A stretch of 64,000 bases of DNA from positions 265,924 to 329,923 of the forward strand of contig CAKVEW010000001.1 in assembly GCA_934746015.1 (NCBI GenBank). The letters run 5' to 3'. The position numbers and the translations under genes were made by a program. This document shows positions 21,253 to 29,215 of the stretch, one piece after another; position 1 is the stretch's first letter; each line of letters begins with the position of its first letter. Under the pieces are notes generated by a model. It was given only the letters and a program-made list of their open reading frames with translations, was not told the DNA's origin and did not search any database. The DNA comes from an uncultured Clostridium sp. GTDB taxonomy: Bacteria > Bacillota > Clostridia > Clostridiales > Clostridiaceae.

Positions 21253-21477
21253 CTATCCTCTAGTTACTATATAAGTTTGCTCCTTTTTTATAGTTGTAAC
21301 CCTATGTTCTAGGATTCCTTCTATAGCATCAGATAATGCAACTAACTCTTCATCTGTTGCAGTAGCTGAAATGTTCTTAAAGCTTTGTCCCTTAAAAACA
21401 TCATTTCCCTTAGAATCAACTCCTACTAAGTAGCTTAATCCTATAGAATTTCCAACTAATACTGAACTTGCTGCCAT
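21253..21477 (-). CDS. DUF1659 family small protein
   Basis: 74 residues from the ATG at 21477, 8 nt after AGGAGG; a second ATG at 21480 is 5 nt away and equally possible. A longer upstream reading is not supported because the ribosome site lies inside it. The sequence MAASSVLVGNSIGLSYLVGVDSKGNDVFKGQSFKNIS fits DUF1659, ending EQTYIVTRG. It lies 63 bp upstream of the DUF2922 gene and is probably co-transcribed. Role unknown. Confidence 0.78.
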   Translation of the reverse strand: MAASSVLVGNSIGLSYLVGVDSKGNDVFKGQSFKNISATATDEELVALSDAIEGILEHRVTTIKKEQTYIVTRG

Positions 21478-21533
21478 CATTATCACCTCCTCATATCTTA
21501 TATACGCAGGTGATAAAAGATTTTTAAAAAATA

Positions 21534-21568
21534 TAAAAAAAGTGCTCAATTATTTTTCTGAACACTTA
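21534..21568 (-). terminator. Terminator of the HEPN/MNT operon
   Basis: Minus-strand AAGTGTTCA pairs with TGAGCACTT (one wobble), followed by a run of T residues. It lies 12 bp after the MNT stop codon. Confidence 0.8.
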
Positions 21569-21579
21569 TCCTTTATTAA

Positions 21580-21885
21580 TTATAATTTTGTATATATAAC
21601 TTTCCCATAATCATCTATATGTTTTTTAAGATTAACATTGCTTATATTATCATAATGTACTATATCAAAAAAATATGGTATTGGATAAACCTCATTTAGA
21701 TAGTCACTTACATCATACAAAATATTATTTGTTATGTTTTTCCCTATTAAAGCTAAATCTATATCTGATCCTTTTTTGTAATTCCCAATTGCTCTACTTC
21801 CAAAGATAATTCCCTTTTCTATTTCTGGAAATTTACTTAAAGTATCTATTATATATTTAATATCTTTTTCTAATAATCCAAACAT
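21580..21885 (-). CDS. MNT-domain nucleotidyltransferase antitoxin (MntA-like)
   Basis: 101 residues. The minimal nucleotidyltransferase signature is GSRAIGNYKKGSDID: G-S, ten residues, then D-x-D (GS-x10-DxD) around residues 29-43. A third acidic residue is in FFDIVHYD. In HEPN/MNT modules the MNT protein transfers AMP to the tyrosine of the HEPN toxin motif and silences it. It starts 4 nt after the HEPN stop, so the two are translationally linked. A 101-aa length fits the antitoxin class. Confidence 0.88.
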   Translation of the reverse strand: MFGLLEKDIKYIIDTLSKFPEIEKGIIFGSRAIGNYKKGSDIDLALIGKNITNNILYDVSDYLNEVYPIPYFFDIVHYDNISNVNLKKHIDDYGKVIYTKL

Positions 21886-21889
21886 ATTT

Positions 21890-22291
21890 TTATAATTCCT
21901 TTTCTAACTTGTCATGTAATAACTTTAACTCAGGAAAATAAACATTTATTATATCATTAACTAATTTGTTCACTAACTTTTCATCATAAGTATGTGTAGT
22001 TAAATTTCTAATTGTTAAAGCTTCCATCCAAATATGTCCATCATTAATCAATTCAATTTGGAAAGCTTGTTTTATAGTTTCTCTAGGACTCTTAACAATA
22101 TATCCTTCAGATTCTAAATAATCCTTCAGTACCTTCCACGCCAACTCAAAAGTCATCTCAAAAAATTGTATCAGCCCAGCTTGTTCAAGCTCTGATAAAT
22201 CTTCTTTTTTTGAATACTTATCTAATAATACATATGATTTATTAAAATTCTCAAACCTTTGCTTCCATCTTATCTCTTTTAATTTATCCAT
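21890..22291 (-). CDS. HEPN-domain toxin (HI0074-type nucleotidyltransferase substrate-binding protein)
   Basis: 133 residues, all-helical in appearance. The motif RNLTTHTY (R-x4-H-x-Y) lies near residues 110-117 in TIRNLTTHTYDEKL. Arg and His form the RNase site of HEPN toxins and the Tyr is the usual AMPylation target of the partner. LIQFFEMTFELAWKVLKDYLESEGY is a strong match to the HI0074 family. AAGGAGG supports the ATG. It is the first gene of the pair. Presumed activity: RNA cleavage when not neutralised. Confidence 0.87.
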   Translation of the reverse strand: MDKLKEIRWKQRFENFNKSYVLLDKYSKKEDLSELEQAGLIQFFEMTFELAWKVLKDYLESEGYIVKSPRETIKQAFQIELINDGHIWMEALTIRNLTTHTYDEKLVNKLVNDIINVYFPELKLLHDKLEKEL

Positions 22292-22387
22292 AGCTGAACC
22301 TCCTTAAATAATTACTAATCTTTATATTATTATATCCTATATTTATTTATTTAAAAATAGATATGAAAACATTATAGTTAAACTAAC

Positions 22388-22413
22388 AAAAAGAGGTTGT
22401 TTTCACAACCTCT
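22388..22413 (-). terminator. Terminator of the LPXTG protein gene
   Basis: Arms AGAGGTTGT / ACAACCTCT with a 4-nt loop, then TTTTTG on the minus strand, 44 bp after the stop codon of the surface-protein gene. Confidence 0.85.
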
Positions 22414-22456
22414 AATTATTATTTTTACATTGCGTCTAAACACCTTTTATTCTTTT

Positions 22457-24649
22457 TCATAATTCCTTTTTTATAGTTAAAATGCTTCCAGTACCCAATA
22501 ATGAAAATCCAGCAAGTAAAGCAAATATGGGGTTAGTTCCACCTGTTTTTGGTAGATCCTTATTTATATTTTCAATATTTCCTCCTTCTTGGTTAGCAGA
22601 ATTTTGATTCACTTCTGTACTATTATTAGAAGCTTGTCCTTGATTATCTTGATTATTTTCAGTTTCCTCTGTACCTAGTAAATTTGCATTTGCAGATAAG
22701 AAGTAATCACTGCAATGATCTATTTCCAAGATAGCATATCCATCTTTATCTATAAATATATTATCACTAATCTTTTCTACTTCCTTAGTTTCTGGATTAT
22801 AATAATATAAGGTTAATTTCTTACCTAAAAGTTCTTCATTATTCATTTTTACTTTAACTAAAGCTCTTCCTGGTAAATACCCATGATGATTAAATTTTAT
22901 AAATATCGCATCATCGGTTAAACTTTCAATTTCCTTTTTAGCCTCTTCTGTTGGAATATTACTAATAGAAAGTTTTATTGTAGCTACATTTTCATTATTT
23001 ATATCTTTTCCCTTAAAGGTCCATACAGTTCCATCCTCTAGTATAAAAGAAACTATTTTATCAGTTCCAGCAATAGCATTAAAAATCTCCTTATCAACTA
23101 CTTTCTCCTTATTATTTAAAAGTATATTAATTTGATTTTCTCCTGAAGCTTTAATTTCTTCAATAATAGTATTTATATCTGTATAATCATCAATTATTCT
23201 AGATTCATTTGTAACTGTAATAAATTTATTAACTTCTATTTTATTTACATTTCCAGCATAATCAACAGCTTCTATATATTCAATATTTAAATCCTTAAAA
23301 TACATATAATCTTCTGTCTTAATTACTAAAATATATTTATCACTACTTGAATCATATTTAGAAAAACTATATATAAAACTCTTATCTGATACATTTATTT
23401 TAGCCTTAATTTCGTCTATTCCAGAAATGTTATCTGTTGCATTTAAAGTGATTTCTAATTTATCATTTAAATTAAGCTTGTCCTTATTAAATTCAATTGA
23501 TGTTACTACTGGAGCTTCCTTATCAAGTTGTCCATCATTATCTAAAATATATGCTGATACATCTTCATTAAAATCAGCATAATTATATGCATTATCAGCA
23601 ACTCTTAAATTTGCTAAGGTAATTTTACTTCCTATCATATCTTCACTTAGATATATTTCACCAACATATTTATTTAAATCTTCATTATATTGTAGTGATA
23701 CAAGCTTTGTATATATTCCTATTTTAATATAGGCTTCAATAAACTGAATTCCAGTTTCATTATCATAAGCATCTACATAAAGTTTAAGAGTATCTCCAAA
23801 CTTATAATATTCTTTATCAAATTCAACTGATTTAATTACTGGCTTTATATCATCTTTATTTCCCTTTTCATCAAGTATACTAACATTTATCAAATCTGAT
23901 GAGTAGCTACTTTTATCAGAGTTATCAATAACTGTAATATTAGTTATACTTATTGTTTTATACTTTAACTCCTCTGGTATTTTGAAATAGCTCTTATATG
24001 TCTTATTAACATCATCATATGAAAATTTTAATTCTTTATATTGTCCATTAATTCCCAATGAGCCAAGTACTTCTGAAATTCCTGAAACATCATCAGTTGC
24101 ATCTACTGATACTTCTAGAGTTTCACCAACTGCAATTTCATTCTTGTTAACCTTTACTGAATTAATTACAGGAGCTACTTTATCTGTTACACCATTTTCA
24201 TCTGCTACAGTTACAAATAGTTTTGATTGATATTGCATATTACTTTCATTATCATTACGAATATCTATTCCAAGCAAATTAATGGTTTTATATCTAAAGT
24301 TTTCTTCAATTTTTATATTTGTAGTATATAATTTTAATTCCTCACTATATTTTAATTCATATTCTAAATTATTTTGTGGGAACCATATATTAGCATATAC
24401 TTTGCTGCCTTCATGTAGATTTTCTATATCAGCAAATATTTCCAATGTCTCTCCAACACTCACTTCACTCTTATTAAAGTAAACATTTTTCACCTTTGTT
24501 TCTTCCTTAGCTATAACTTTTTCATCATTAGTTGTTCCTATATTGTGGGCATTAACATCTGCATATGTAATTATAGGATTAATACATAATTGCATTACCA
24601 AAAGCACTGATGTTAATAAAGAAATAATTGATTTTTTATTTTTCATCAT
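22457..24649 (-). CDS. LPXTG-anchored surface protein with Ig-like repeats
   Basis: 730 residues. A signal peptide (residues 1-30, basic MMKNKKS then a hydrophobic core to ITYA) is followed by four repeats of about 110 residues starting near 52, 160, 272 and 385. Each contains a motif like PVI-SV-N--E--VGETLEV and a loop such as DATDDVSGISE, typical of bacterial Ig-like adhesion modules. A C-terminal domain (about 490-650) ends in HCSDYFLSAN. A Gln/Asn-rich linker leads to LPKTG near 699, a hydrophobic helix and a positive tail. Sortase should link it to peptidoglycan. Two adjacent ATGs (24649, 24646) both fit AGGAGG. A relic of another copy lies at 26470-26541. Confidence 0.88.
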   Translation of the reverse strand: MMKNKKSIISLLTSVLLVMQLCINPIITYADVNAHNIGTTNDEKVIAKEETKVKNVYFNKSEVSVGETLEIFADIENLHEGSKVYANIWFPQNNLEYELKYSEELKLYTTNIKIEENFRYKTINLLGIDIRNDNESNMQYQSKLFVTVADENGVTDKVAPVINSVKVNKNEIAVGETLEVSVDATDDVSGISEVLGSLGINGQYKELKFSYDDVNKTYKSYFKIPEELKYKTISITNITVIDNSDKSSYSSDLINVSILDEKGNKDDIKPVIKSVEFDKEYYKFGDTLKLYVDAYDNETGIQFIEAYIKIGIYTKLVSLQYNEDLNKYVGEIYLSEDMIGSKITLANLRVADNAYNYADFNEDVSAYILDNDGQLDKEAPVVTSIEFNKDKLNLNDKLEITLNATDNISGIDEIKAKINVSDKSFIYSFSKYDSSSDKYILVIKTEDYMYFKDLNIEYIEAVDYAGNVNKIEVNKFITVTNESRIIDDYTDINTIIEEIKASGENQINILLNNKEKVVDKEIFNAIAGTDKIVSFILEDGTVWTFKGKDINNENVATIKLSISNIPTEEAKKEIESLTDDAIFIKFNHHGYLPGRALVKVKMNNEELLGKKLTLYYYNPETKEVEKISDNIFIDKDGYAILEIDHCSDYFLSANANLLGTEETENNQDNQGQASNNSTEVNQNSANQEGGNIENINKDLPKTGGTNPIFALLAGFSLLGTGSILTIKKEL

Positions 24650-24802
24650 AATACCTCCTAATACCTATATATTATTTAATTAATTTATTAAAGTTATAAA
24701 TAATAATGTAACTTTTATTTGCACTTTTATATTATACCATATTTAACCTTAATTAGTAAAATTATAATAATAATTTTATTTAAATTTAAGTTTAAATTAT
24801 AA

Positions 24803-24904
24803 TCATAATTCCAATGCTAATAATTGTTTTTCTAACTTAACATAATCATATCTCCTTACATTCTCCTTATCATTAACAAGATAACTAGATCTATTAAGCA
24901 CATC
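24803..24904 (-). pseudogene. Relic of the C-terminus of a replisome-organiser-like gene
   Basis: The minus strand reads NRSSYLVNDKENVRRYDY and then VKLEKQLLALEL before a stop. The intact protein at 26663-27805 ends REYDYDELEKKLLGWD before its stop. The RRYDYVKLEKQLLALEL versus REYDYDELEKKLLGWD match, at the same distance from the stop, indicates a decayed second copy. Upstream the frame is closed by TAG (24905-24907). It lies directly upstream of the LPXTG gene. The rest of 24650-25009 is A+T-rich; a TATAAT-like -10 for the LPXTG gene is seen near 24730. Confidence 0.55.
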
Positions 24905-25009
24905 CTATAGCTATTAAGAATAATTTATATTATATATATAATTCTCTTAGGAGGTATAATTATTAACTTCTTCTCAATTACTGGTACTATAGAAACCATA
25001 GAGGATTTT

Positions 25010-25450
25010 TTGATTAATGAATCCCAGGAAAACTTGGGCTGCTATAAACTAATATCCCTTCGGGATGATAATGGAAATCCAACTAATTTTGTGGTGTCAC
25101 CAGAAGCCTATATTTTGAATAATGAAATACTTCTTCCAGGTGATATGGTAGCAGGCTATTATGATGGCAATGCTCCTGTTCCATTAATTTACCCTCCACA
25201 GTACAGAGCTCTTGTAATGCACAAAACCAGTTCCTTTCCTAATATAAAGGTAAGTTATTTCAATTCTAACCTCATTAGCAGTGATAATGAGCTAAAGCTT
25301 AATTTATCTTCTTCTACACTTGTAGTTATTAGAAATGGACAGCTATTTTCTCATAATCTAGCTAATCACAATCTTATTGTTATTTATGGAGCAACCACCA
25401 GAAGTATACCAGCTCAAACTACCCCTTTTAAAGTTATTGTACTATGTTAA
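25010..25450 (+). CDS. Conserved clostridial hypothetical protein
   Basis: 146 residues if started at the TTG at 25010 (AGAGG 5 nt upstream). It contains GNPTNFVVSPEAYILNNEI, PGDMVAGYYDGNAPVPLIYPPQYRALVMHK and a C-terminal ATTRSIPAQTTPFKVIVLC. I recognise this as a widespread clostridial protein of unknown function without a named domain I can assign. No signal peptide or membrane segment. The reading frame stays open upstream to a perfect AGGAGG at 24949-24954, where only ATT codons stand at start distance; if ATT is used, 16-17 residues are added. It is the only plus-strand gene in the first 51 kb. Confidence 0.65.
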   Translation: MINESQENLGCYKLISLRDDNGNPTNFVVSPEAYILNNEILLPGDMVAGYYDGNAPVPLIYPPQYRALVMHKTSSFPNIKVSYFNSNLISSDNELKLNLSSSTLVVIRNGQLFSHNLANHNLIVIYGATTRSIPAQTTPFKVIVLC

Positions 25451-25453
25451 TAC

Positions 25454-25494
25454 AATAGGCGATGGAATTTTAGCTATCGCCTATTATATTTTTT
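25454..25494 (+). terminator. Terminator of the plus-strand hypothetical gene
   Basis: Arms AATAGGCGAT / ATCGCCTATT, 12-nt loop, then a T-rich run ATATTTTTTC. It begins 3 bp past the stop codon. Confidence 0.85.
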
Positions 25495-25626
25495 CTTATT
25501 CAATAATAAAATAAAAAAACAGATGATTTTTTACTTTCACCTGCTTTATATAATCACCTTATGTGCTTGTGTGATACAAAGTTACCCCACTTGCTGATCT
25601 ACCTTCTAGTGTACAATGCCCATTCG

Positions 25627-26337
25627 CTAAAACATTTTTTCATTTTCTTTTATAAAATCCTTTTGCATTTCTATATAATCAACTAACGGTTTTATATTAT
25701 CAAATGTTGATTCTTCTAATGCTCTTTTATATTCATCTGAAGATTCACCATTCATATATTTTAAATCTAATCTATTATCTAATAATTGCTTTAAATATAT
25801 AAATCTACCTATTCTACCATTTCCATCTTGAAATGGATGTATACATTCAAATTCGAAATGGAATTTTGCTATATCATAAATTGTAACTTCCTTTAGGCTA
25901 TAAAATTTTTCTATAATTGCATTTAACTTATCTTCTACTTCCCAAGGATTCGCAGTATCAAATTTAGCTCCAAGTATTCTATTTTGATATTTTTTAAATA
26001 CTCCTGCTAACCCCATATCATACAATCTTGTTCTATACATTAAACTAGCATGCCATTCTTTTATCATTTCTAAAGTGAGCTTTTCATCTATTTTATCTAA
26101 TACCATATCAAAAGTATAGAAAGAATTAACAGTTTCTTGAACATCATCTAAAGTATGAACTCCCATTACTATATTTTTTTCAAATAAAAGTTGAAGTGCT
26201 TCTATTGTAAATGTACTTCCCTCTATTTTATTTGAATTATATATAAAATCGTATTTTAAAATTTCATTTAAAGAATTGTGAACTCCCTTTGTTTCTTTTA
26301 ACACCTTTAAAAACCTATGATAATTCTCATTCTTCAT
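25627..26337 (-). CDS. Fic-domain AMP-transferase with N-terminal inhibitory helix
   Basis: 236 residues. The catalytic Fic motif HPFQDGNGRIGR is at about 167-178. An inhibitory motif SNKIEGS (S-x3-E-G) is near residue 34, the class II arrangement where the helix blocks the ATP site within the same chain. Fic proteins usually transfer AMP from ATP to hydroxyl groups of target proteins; the target here is unknown. No separate antitoxin gene adjoins it, consistent with built-in inhibition. GAGGTG lies upstream of the ATG. Fic genes are frequent in accessory DNA. Confidence 0.88.
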   Translation of the reverse strand: MKNENYHRFLKVLKETKGVHNSLNEILKYDFIYNSNKIEGSTFTIEALQLLFEKNIVMGVHTLDDVQETVNSFYTFDMVLDKIDEKLTLEMIKEWHASLMYRTRLYDMGLAGVFKKYQNRILGAKFDTANPWEVEDKLNAIIEKFYSLKEVTIYDIAKFHFEFECIHPFQDGNGRIGRFIYLKQLLDNRLDLKYMNGESSDEYKRALEESTFDNIKPLVDYIEMQKDFIKENEKMF

Positions 26338-26469
26338 TATCTTCTCTACACCTCATTAATACATTTCATTATATATTCTATATTAAACTTAATTACTTAT
26401 CTTCCCTTAAATATTAATTATTATACCCTATTTAAATTTTTTATAAAATAAAAAGTTCCCTTATTTAAT

Positions 26470-26541
26470 TTATTTAATTACTGCATTTATATCATTTTTA
26501 TTGCCATTTTCATCTTCCAAGTGATAGTTATTAGATTTAAA
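26470..26541 (-). pseudogene. Relic of an Ig-like repeat of the LPXTG surface protein
   Basis: The minus strand encodes SNNYHLEDENGNKNDINAVI and K before TAA. The junction of repeats 2 and 3 of the intact surface protein reads INVSILDEKGNKDDIKPVIK. The nucleotide match is also clear (TTAATTACTG.TTTATATCAT.TTTATT on both). Flanking bases in 26338-26662 show no further open frame. It lies downstream of the rep-like gene, mirroring the order [rep relic - intact surface gene] at 24.9-22.4 kb. Confidence 0.5.
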
Positions 26542-26662
26542 TATAAGTTAGTATTCAATTAATTCTTTCTGATGTTATAAGGCTAATTGCATTTACTATC
26601 ATAGAACTATCTGTCATAGTACTATTAAATCTATGAATATATATTTCTATTAATTATTATTG

Positions 26663-27805
26663 CTAATCCCATCCTAATAATTTCTTTTCTAGCTCATCAT
26701 AATCATATTCACGGCCTTTAAAATTATCGAACTTCAATTTTCTATTACTGGAATAACTTATTTTATTCCCATAAGAATTATTATTTTTACTTTCATCTGA
26801 CTTTACTATTTTTTGATTTAAATAAACTTCAAACTTCTCTCCAAATAAGGTAAATGGAGTTAAGTACTGCTCAAAGCTAGTTCCCTTCCAAGCTTTAACC
26901 TTCTTGTCTATAACAGTTTTAAAATCCTCAATAGTAAATCCATCTTTTAATCTAGCCTTCACTAAATTAATAGTTTTACTGTTACTTGCCTTATACATAA
27001 CACCAACCTTAGAATTTAAATAATTAATTATACTACTGACCTTTTCTTTTATATTATTATATATATTAGTTAATATAGTAGATGAATTATTTAATAGATG
27101 AGTATTTGTTGAACATTTCTCTGCATAACCCCTATTATTATTTAGGAATACCCTCTCTTCTTTTTTATAATTAGACTCTTCAAAATCCTTTAAATAATCT
27201 CTTCCTTGTATATTATTTTGAATATCCTCTTCATTATTATTCACTGACTTATTAAAGGTCTCTTCATTATTTTCTTCCTTATAATAAGAAGTAGCTTCTC
27301 CATCCCCGCAATCTTTAATAGTATCAAGGCAATTAGCATCTTTCTCATCTCTAGAAGCATTAATAGTATCAATACAAGCAGTATAACCTGTAGCTTGTCC
27401 ATCACTACAACCATTAATAGCATCATGATCTCCAAAAGTTTGTCCACCTCTAGAATCACTATCATTATTACTATCTTTAATATATACTAACTCCTTATAT
27501 CTCTCCCCTAAAGCATAATAAGAAAAAGTTCCCCCCTCTTTTTTAGTATAATGAGATAAAACTCCTAGGTCTCTTAGTTTTAACATTCTCATCATAATAG
27601 TTCTCTTTCCTAAACCTAAGAAAGGTAAACCATTTTCGATATTTTGATAGCTTATCCAATAGTACTTAACTCCTTCTATTATTTCATAATTCATTTTGCC
27701 ACTTTCCCTAAAATCATCAAAATACCTAAGAATTGTTACATCCTTAACATCTAAACCTAACTCCATAATCTTTTTAACTGAATAACCTAAAAATGAATAT
27801 TGCAT
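26663..27805 (-). CDS. Phage-type replisome organiser-like protein (winged HTH plus Phg_2220 C-terminal domain)
   Basis: 380 residues. The N-terminal 100 (ILRYFDDFRESGKMNYEI, YWISYQNIENGLPFLGLGKR, LGVLSHYTKKEGGTFSYY) resemble the winged HTH of phage replication proteins. The C-terminal domain, about 260-340, reads IINYLNSKVGVMYKAS, LVKARLKDGFTIEDFKTVID and KVKAWKGTSFEQYLTPFTLF, the conserved phage C-terminal pattern found with DnaD-like initiators. The middle, residues 115-190, holds degenerate repeats (DAINGCSDGQATGY versus DTIKDCGDGEATSY) and is probably disordered. No other phage genes are beside it, so it is an orphan or mobile-element remnant that may still be functional. GGAGGG precedes the ATG. 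Confidence 0.72.
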   Translation of the reverse strand: MQYSFLGYSVKKIMELGLDVKDVTILRYFDDFRESGKMNYEIIEGVKYYWISYQNIENGLPFLGLGKRTIMMRMLKLRDLGVLSHYTKKEGGTFSYYALGERYKELVYIKDSNNDSDSRGGQTFGDHDAINGCSDGQATGYTACIDTINASRDEKDANCLDTIKDCGDGEATSYYKEENNEETFNKSVNNNEEDIQNNIQGRDYLKDFEESNYKKEERVFLNNNRGYAEKCSTNTHLLNNSSTILTNIYNNIKEKVSSIINYLNSKVGVMYKASNSKTINLVKARLKDGFTIEDFKTVIDKKVKAWKGTSFEQYLTPFTLFGEKFEVYLNQKIVKSDESKNNNSYGNKISYSSNRKLKFDNFKGREYDYDELEKKLLGWD

Positions 27806-27896
27806 ATTTAATACCCTCCATAATTCTTAATCTTGAATAGCCTGTCATTAAATAAGTACCCAGTTTAGAATAAAATTGAGAAAAATATTTATAAAA

Positions 27897-27951
27897 AAAT
27901 ATAATGCTAGTTATTTAGCCATAGAACTAAAATAATCTTAGCATTATATTT
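27897..27951 (-). terminator. Terminator between the Fic gene and the rep-like gene
   Basis: Arms AAATATAATGCTA / TAGCATTATATTT with a 29-nt A+T-rich loop, beginning 21 bp after the stop codon of the 27973-29085 Fic gene. Poly-T on the minus strand is at 27892-27899. It probably isolates the two genes. Confidence 0.6.
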
Positions 27952-27972
27952 TACTATTTTTATAAAATTAAG

Positions 27973-29085
27973 TTATCTTAAAATATTAATTAAGTCATAG
28001 AAATAATATTTTTTATTTCTAATTCTTCCATCTGAATAAATTACTCTCTCTTCTTCTAACTTATTCAAATAATTTCCTAAAGTACTATTAGGTATTTCTA
28101 CTCTTTCTAAAATTGTCTTCTTTGTAAATATTGGTTTTTCAAACATTACATTTACTATATCAATAATCTTATTATTACTTATTAATTTAGTACTAATTCC
28201 TATAGTTGTTTTATATAGTCCTTCAATATCATCTATTAATTTTATATTTTTATTTGCTTGGTTTATTATTGCATTAACAAAAAAACTTATCCATTCATTC
28301 CATCTCTGAGATGCTATATCCACATTTTCTATACTTACTCTCGTATCATTTAATAATTTATAATATTTGTATTTATCCTTCTCTAGACTCTCACTAATAA
28401 AAAAGTTTGGTGAACTTATTAATCCTTTATCATATAAATAAAGTGGAATAAGTATTCTACCTATTCTTCCATTACCATCTAAAAATGGATGTATTGTTTC
28501 AAACTGTGCATGTATAATTGCTATTCTAACTAAATCATTTAATTTATCTGTAGGTTCATTTATATACTTCTCTAAATTACTCATATATTCTGGAACTAGC
28601 TGTGGTTCTGGAGGTATATATGAAGCATTTTCAATTGTACATCCTTGTGGTCCTATAAAATTTTGAATTGATCTAAACTCTCCTGGATTTCGATTATTTC
28701 CTCTTACATCACCAGACAATAAAATCTTATGCATTTCTCTTATCAATCTTGTAGATATAGGAATCCTTTGTAAAAATCTTTCTCCACTCCTTAAAGCCAT
28801 AGAGTAATTTACAACTTCTTCGATATCAGTATTTTTTTTACTCTCATCAACAGCATACTCAAGCATCTCATCTAAAGTTACCTGTGTTCCCTCTATTCTT
28901 GTTGATTGTATTGCTTCATGCAGTGTTATTGGTGTTAGTAATAAATTAGGATTTACTTTTGATTTCTGAAGTAGTACATCATATATACCTAAAAGCTTAT
29001 TTGCCTCAAGAAGTTCATTAATAAATTTATTTACATCAATTATATTATCTATTGGAAGTTTAAATGGTTCATATGCCTTATTCAT
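27973..29085 (-). CDS. Fic/DOC protein with Fic_N and C-terminal winged-helix domains
   Basis: 370 residues. The inhibitory motif STRIEGT (S-x3-E-G) is near residue 67 inside a Fic_N-type region. The Fic motif HPFLDGNGRIGR lies near 197-208. A C-terminal winged helix (about 300-370: FTKKTILERVEIPNSTLGNY followed by LNKLEEERVIY) may bind DNA. This layout is common in bacterial Fic proteins that can repress their own gene or AMPylate a partner such as a gyrase or topoisomerase subunit; the target is not known here. AGGAG supports the ATG. It is unrelated in detail to the smaller Fic protein at 25627. Confidence 0.88.
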   Translation of the reverse strand: MNKAYEPFKLPIDNIIDVNKFINELLEANKLLGIYDVLLQKSKVNPNLLLTPITLHEAIQSTRIEGTQVTLDEMLEYAVDESKKNTDIEEVVNYSMALRSGERFLQRIPISTRLIREMHKILLSGDVRGNNRNPGEFRSIQNFIGPQGCTIENASYIPPEPQLVPEYMSNLEKYINEPTDKLNDLVRIAIIHAQFETIHPFLDGNGRIGRILIPLYLYDKGLISSPNFFISESLEKDKYKYYKLLNDTRVSIENVDIASQRWNEWISFFVNAIINQANKNIKLIDDIEGLYKTTIGISTKLISNNKIIDIVNVMFEKPIFTKKTILERVEIPNSTLGNYLNKLEEERVIYSDGRIRNKKYYFYDLINILR

Positions 29086-29215
29086 ATATAATCACTCCTA
29101 TATAAAAGTTATAATTTTTGTTACTATTATATATAATTATATCATTTATTACAAAAAATATTCAATTTTTGTTTTAAATTTTATAAATGATTAGTAATAT
29201 ATCTTCCATCTTAAA

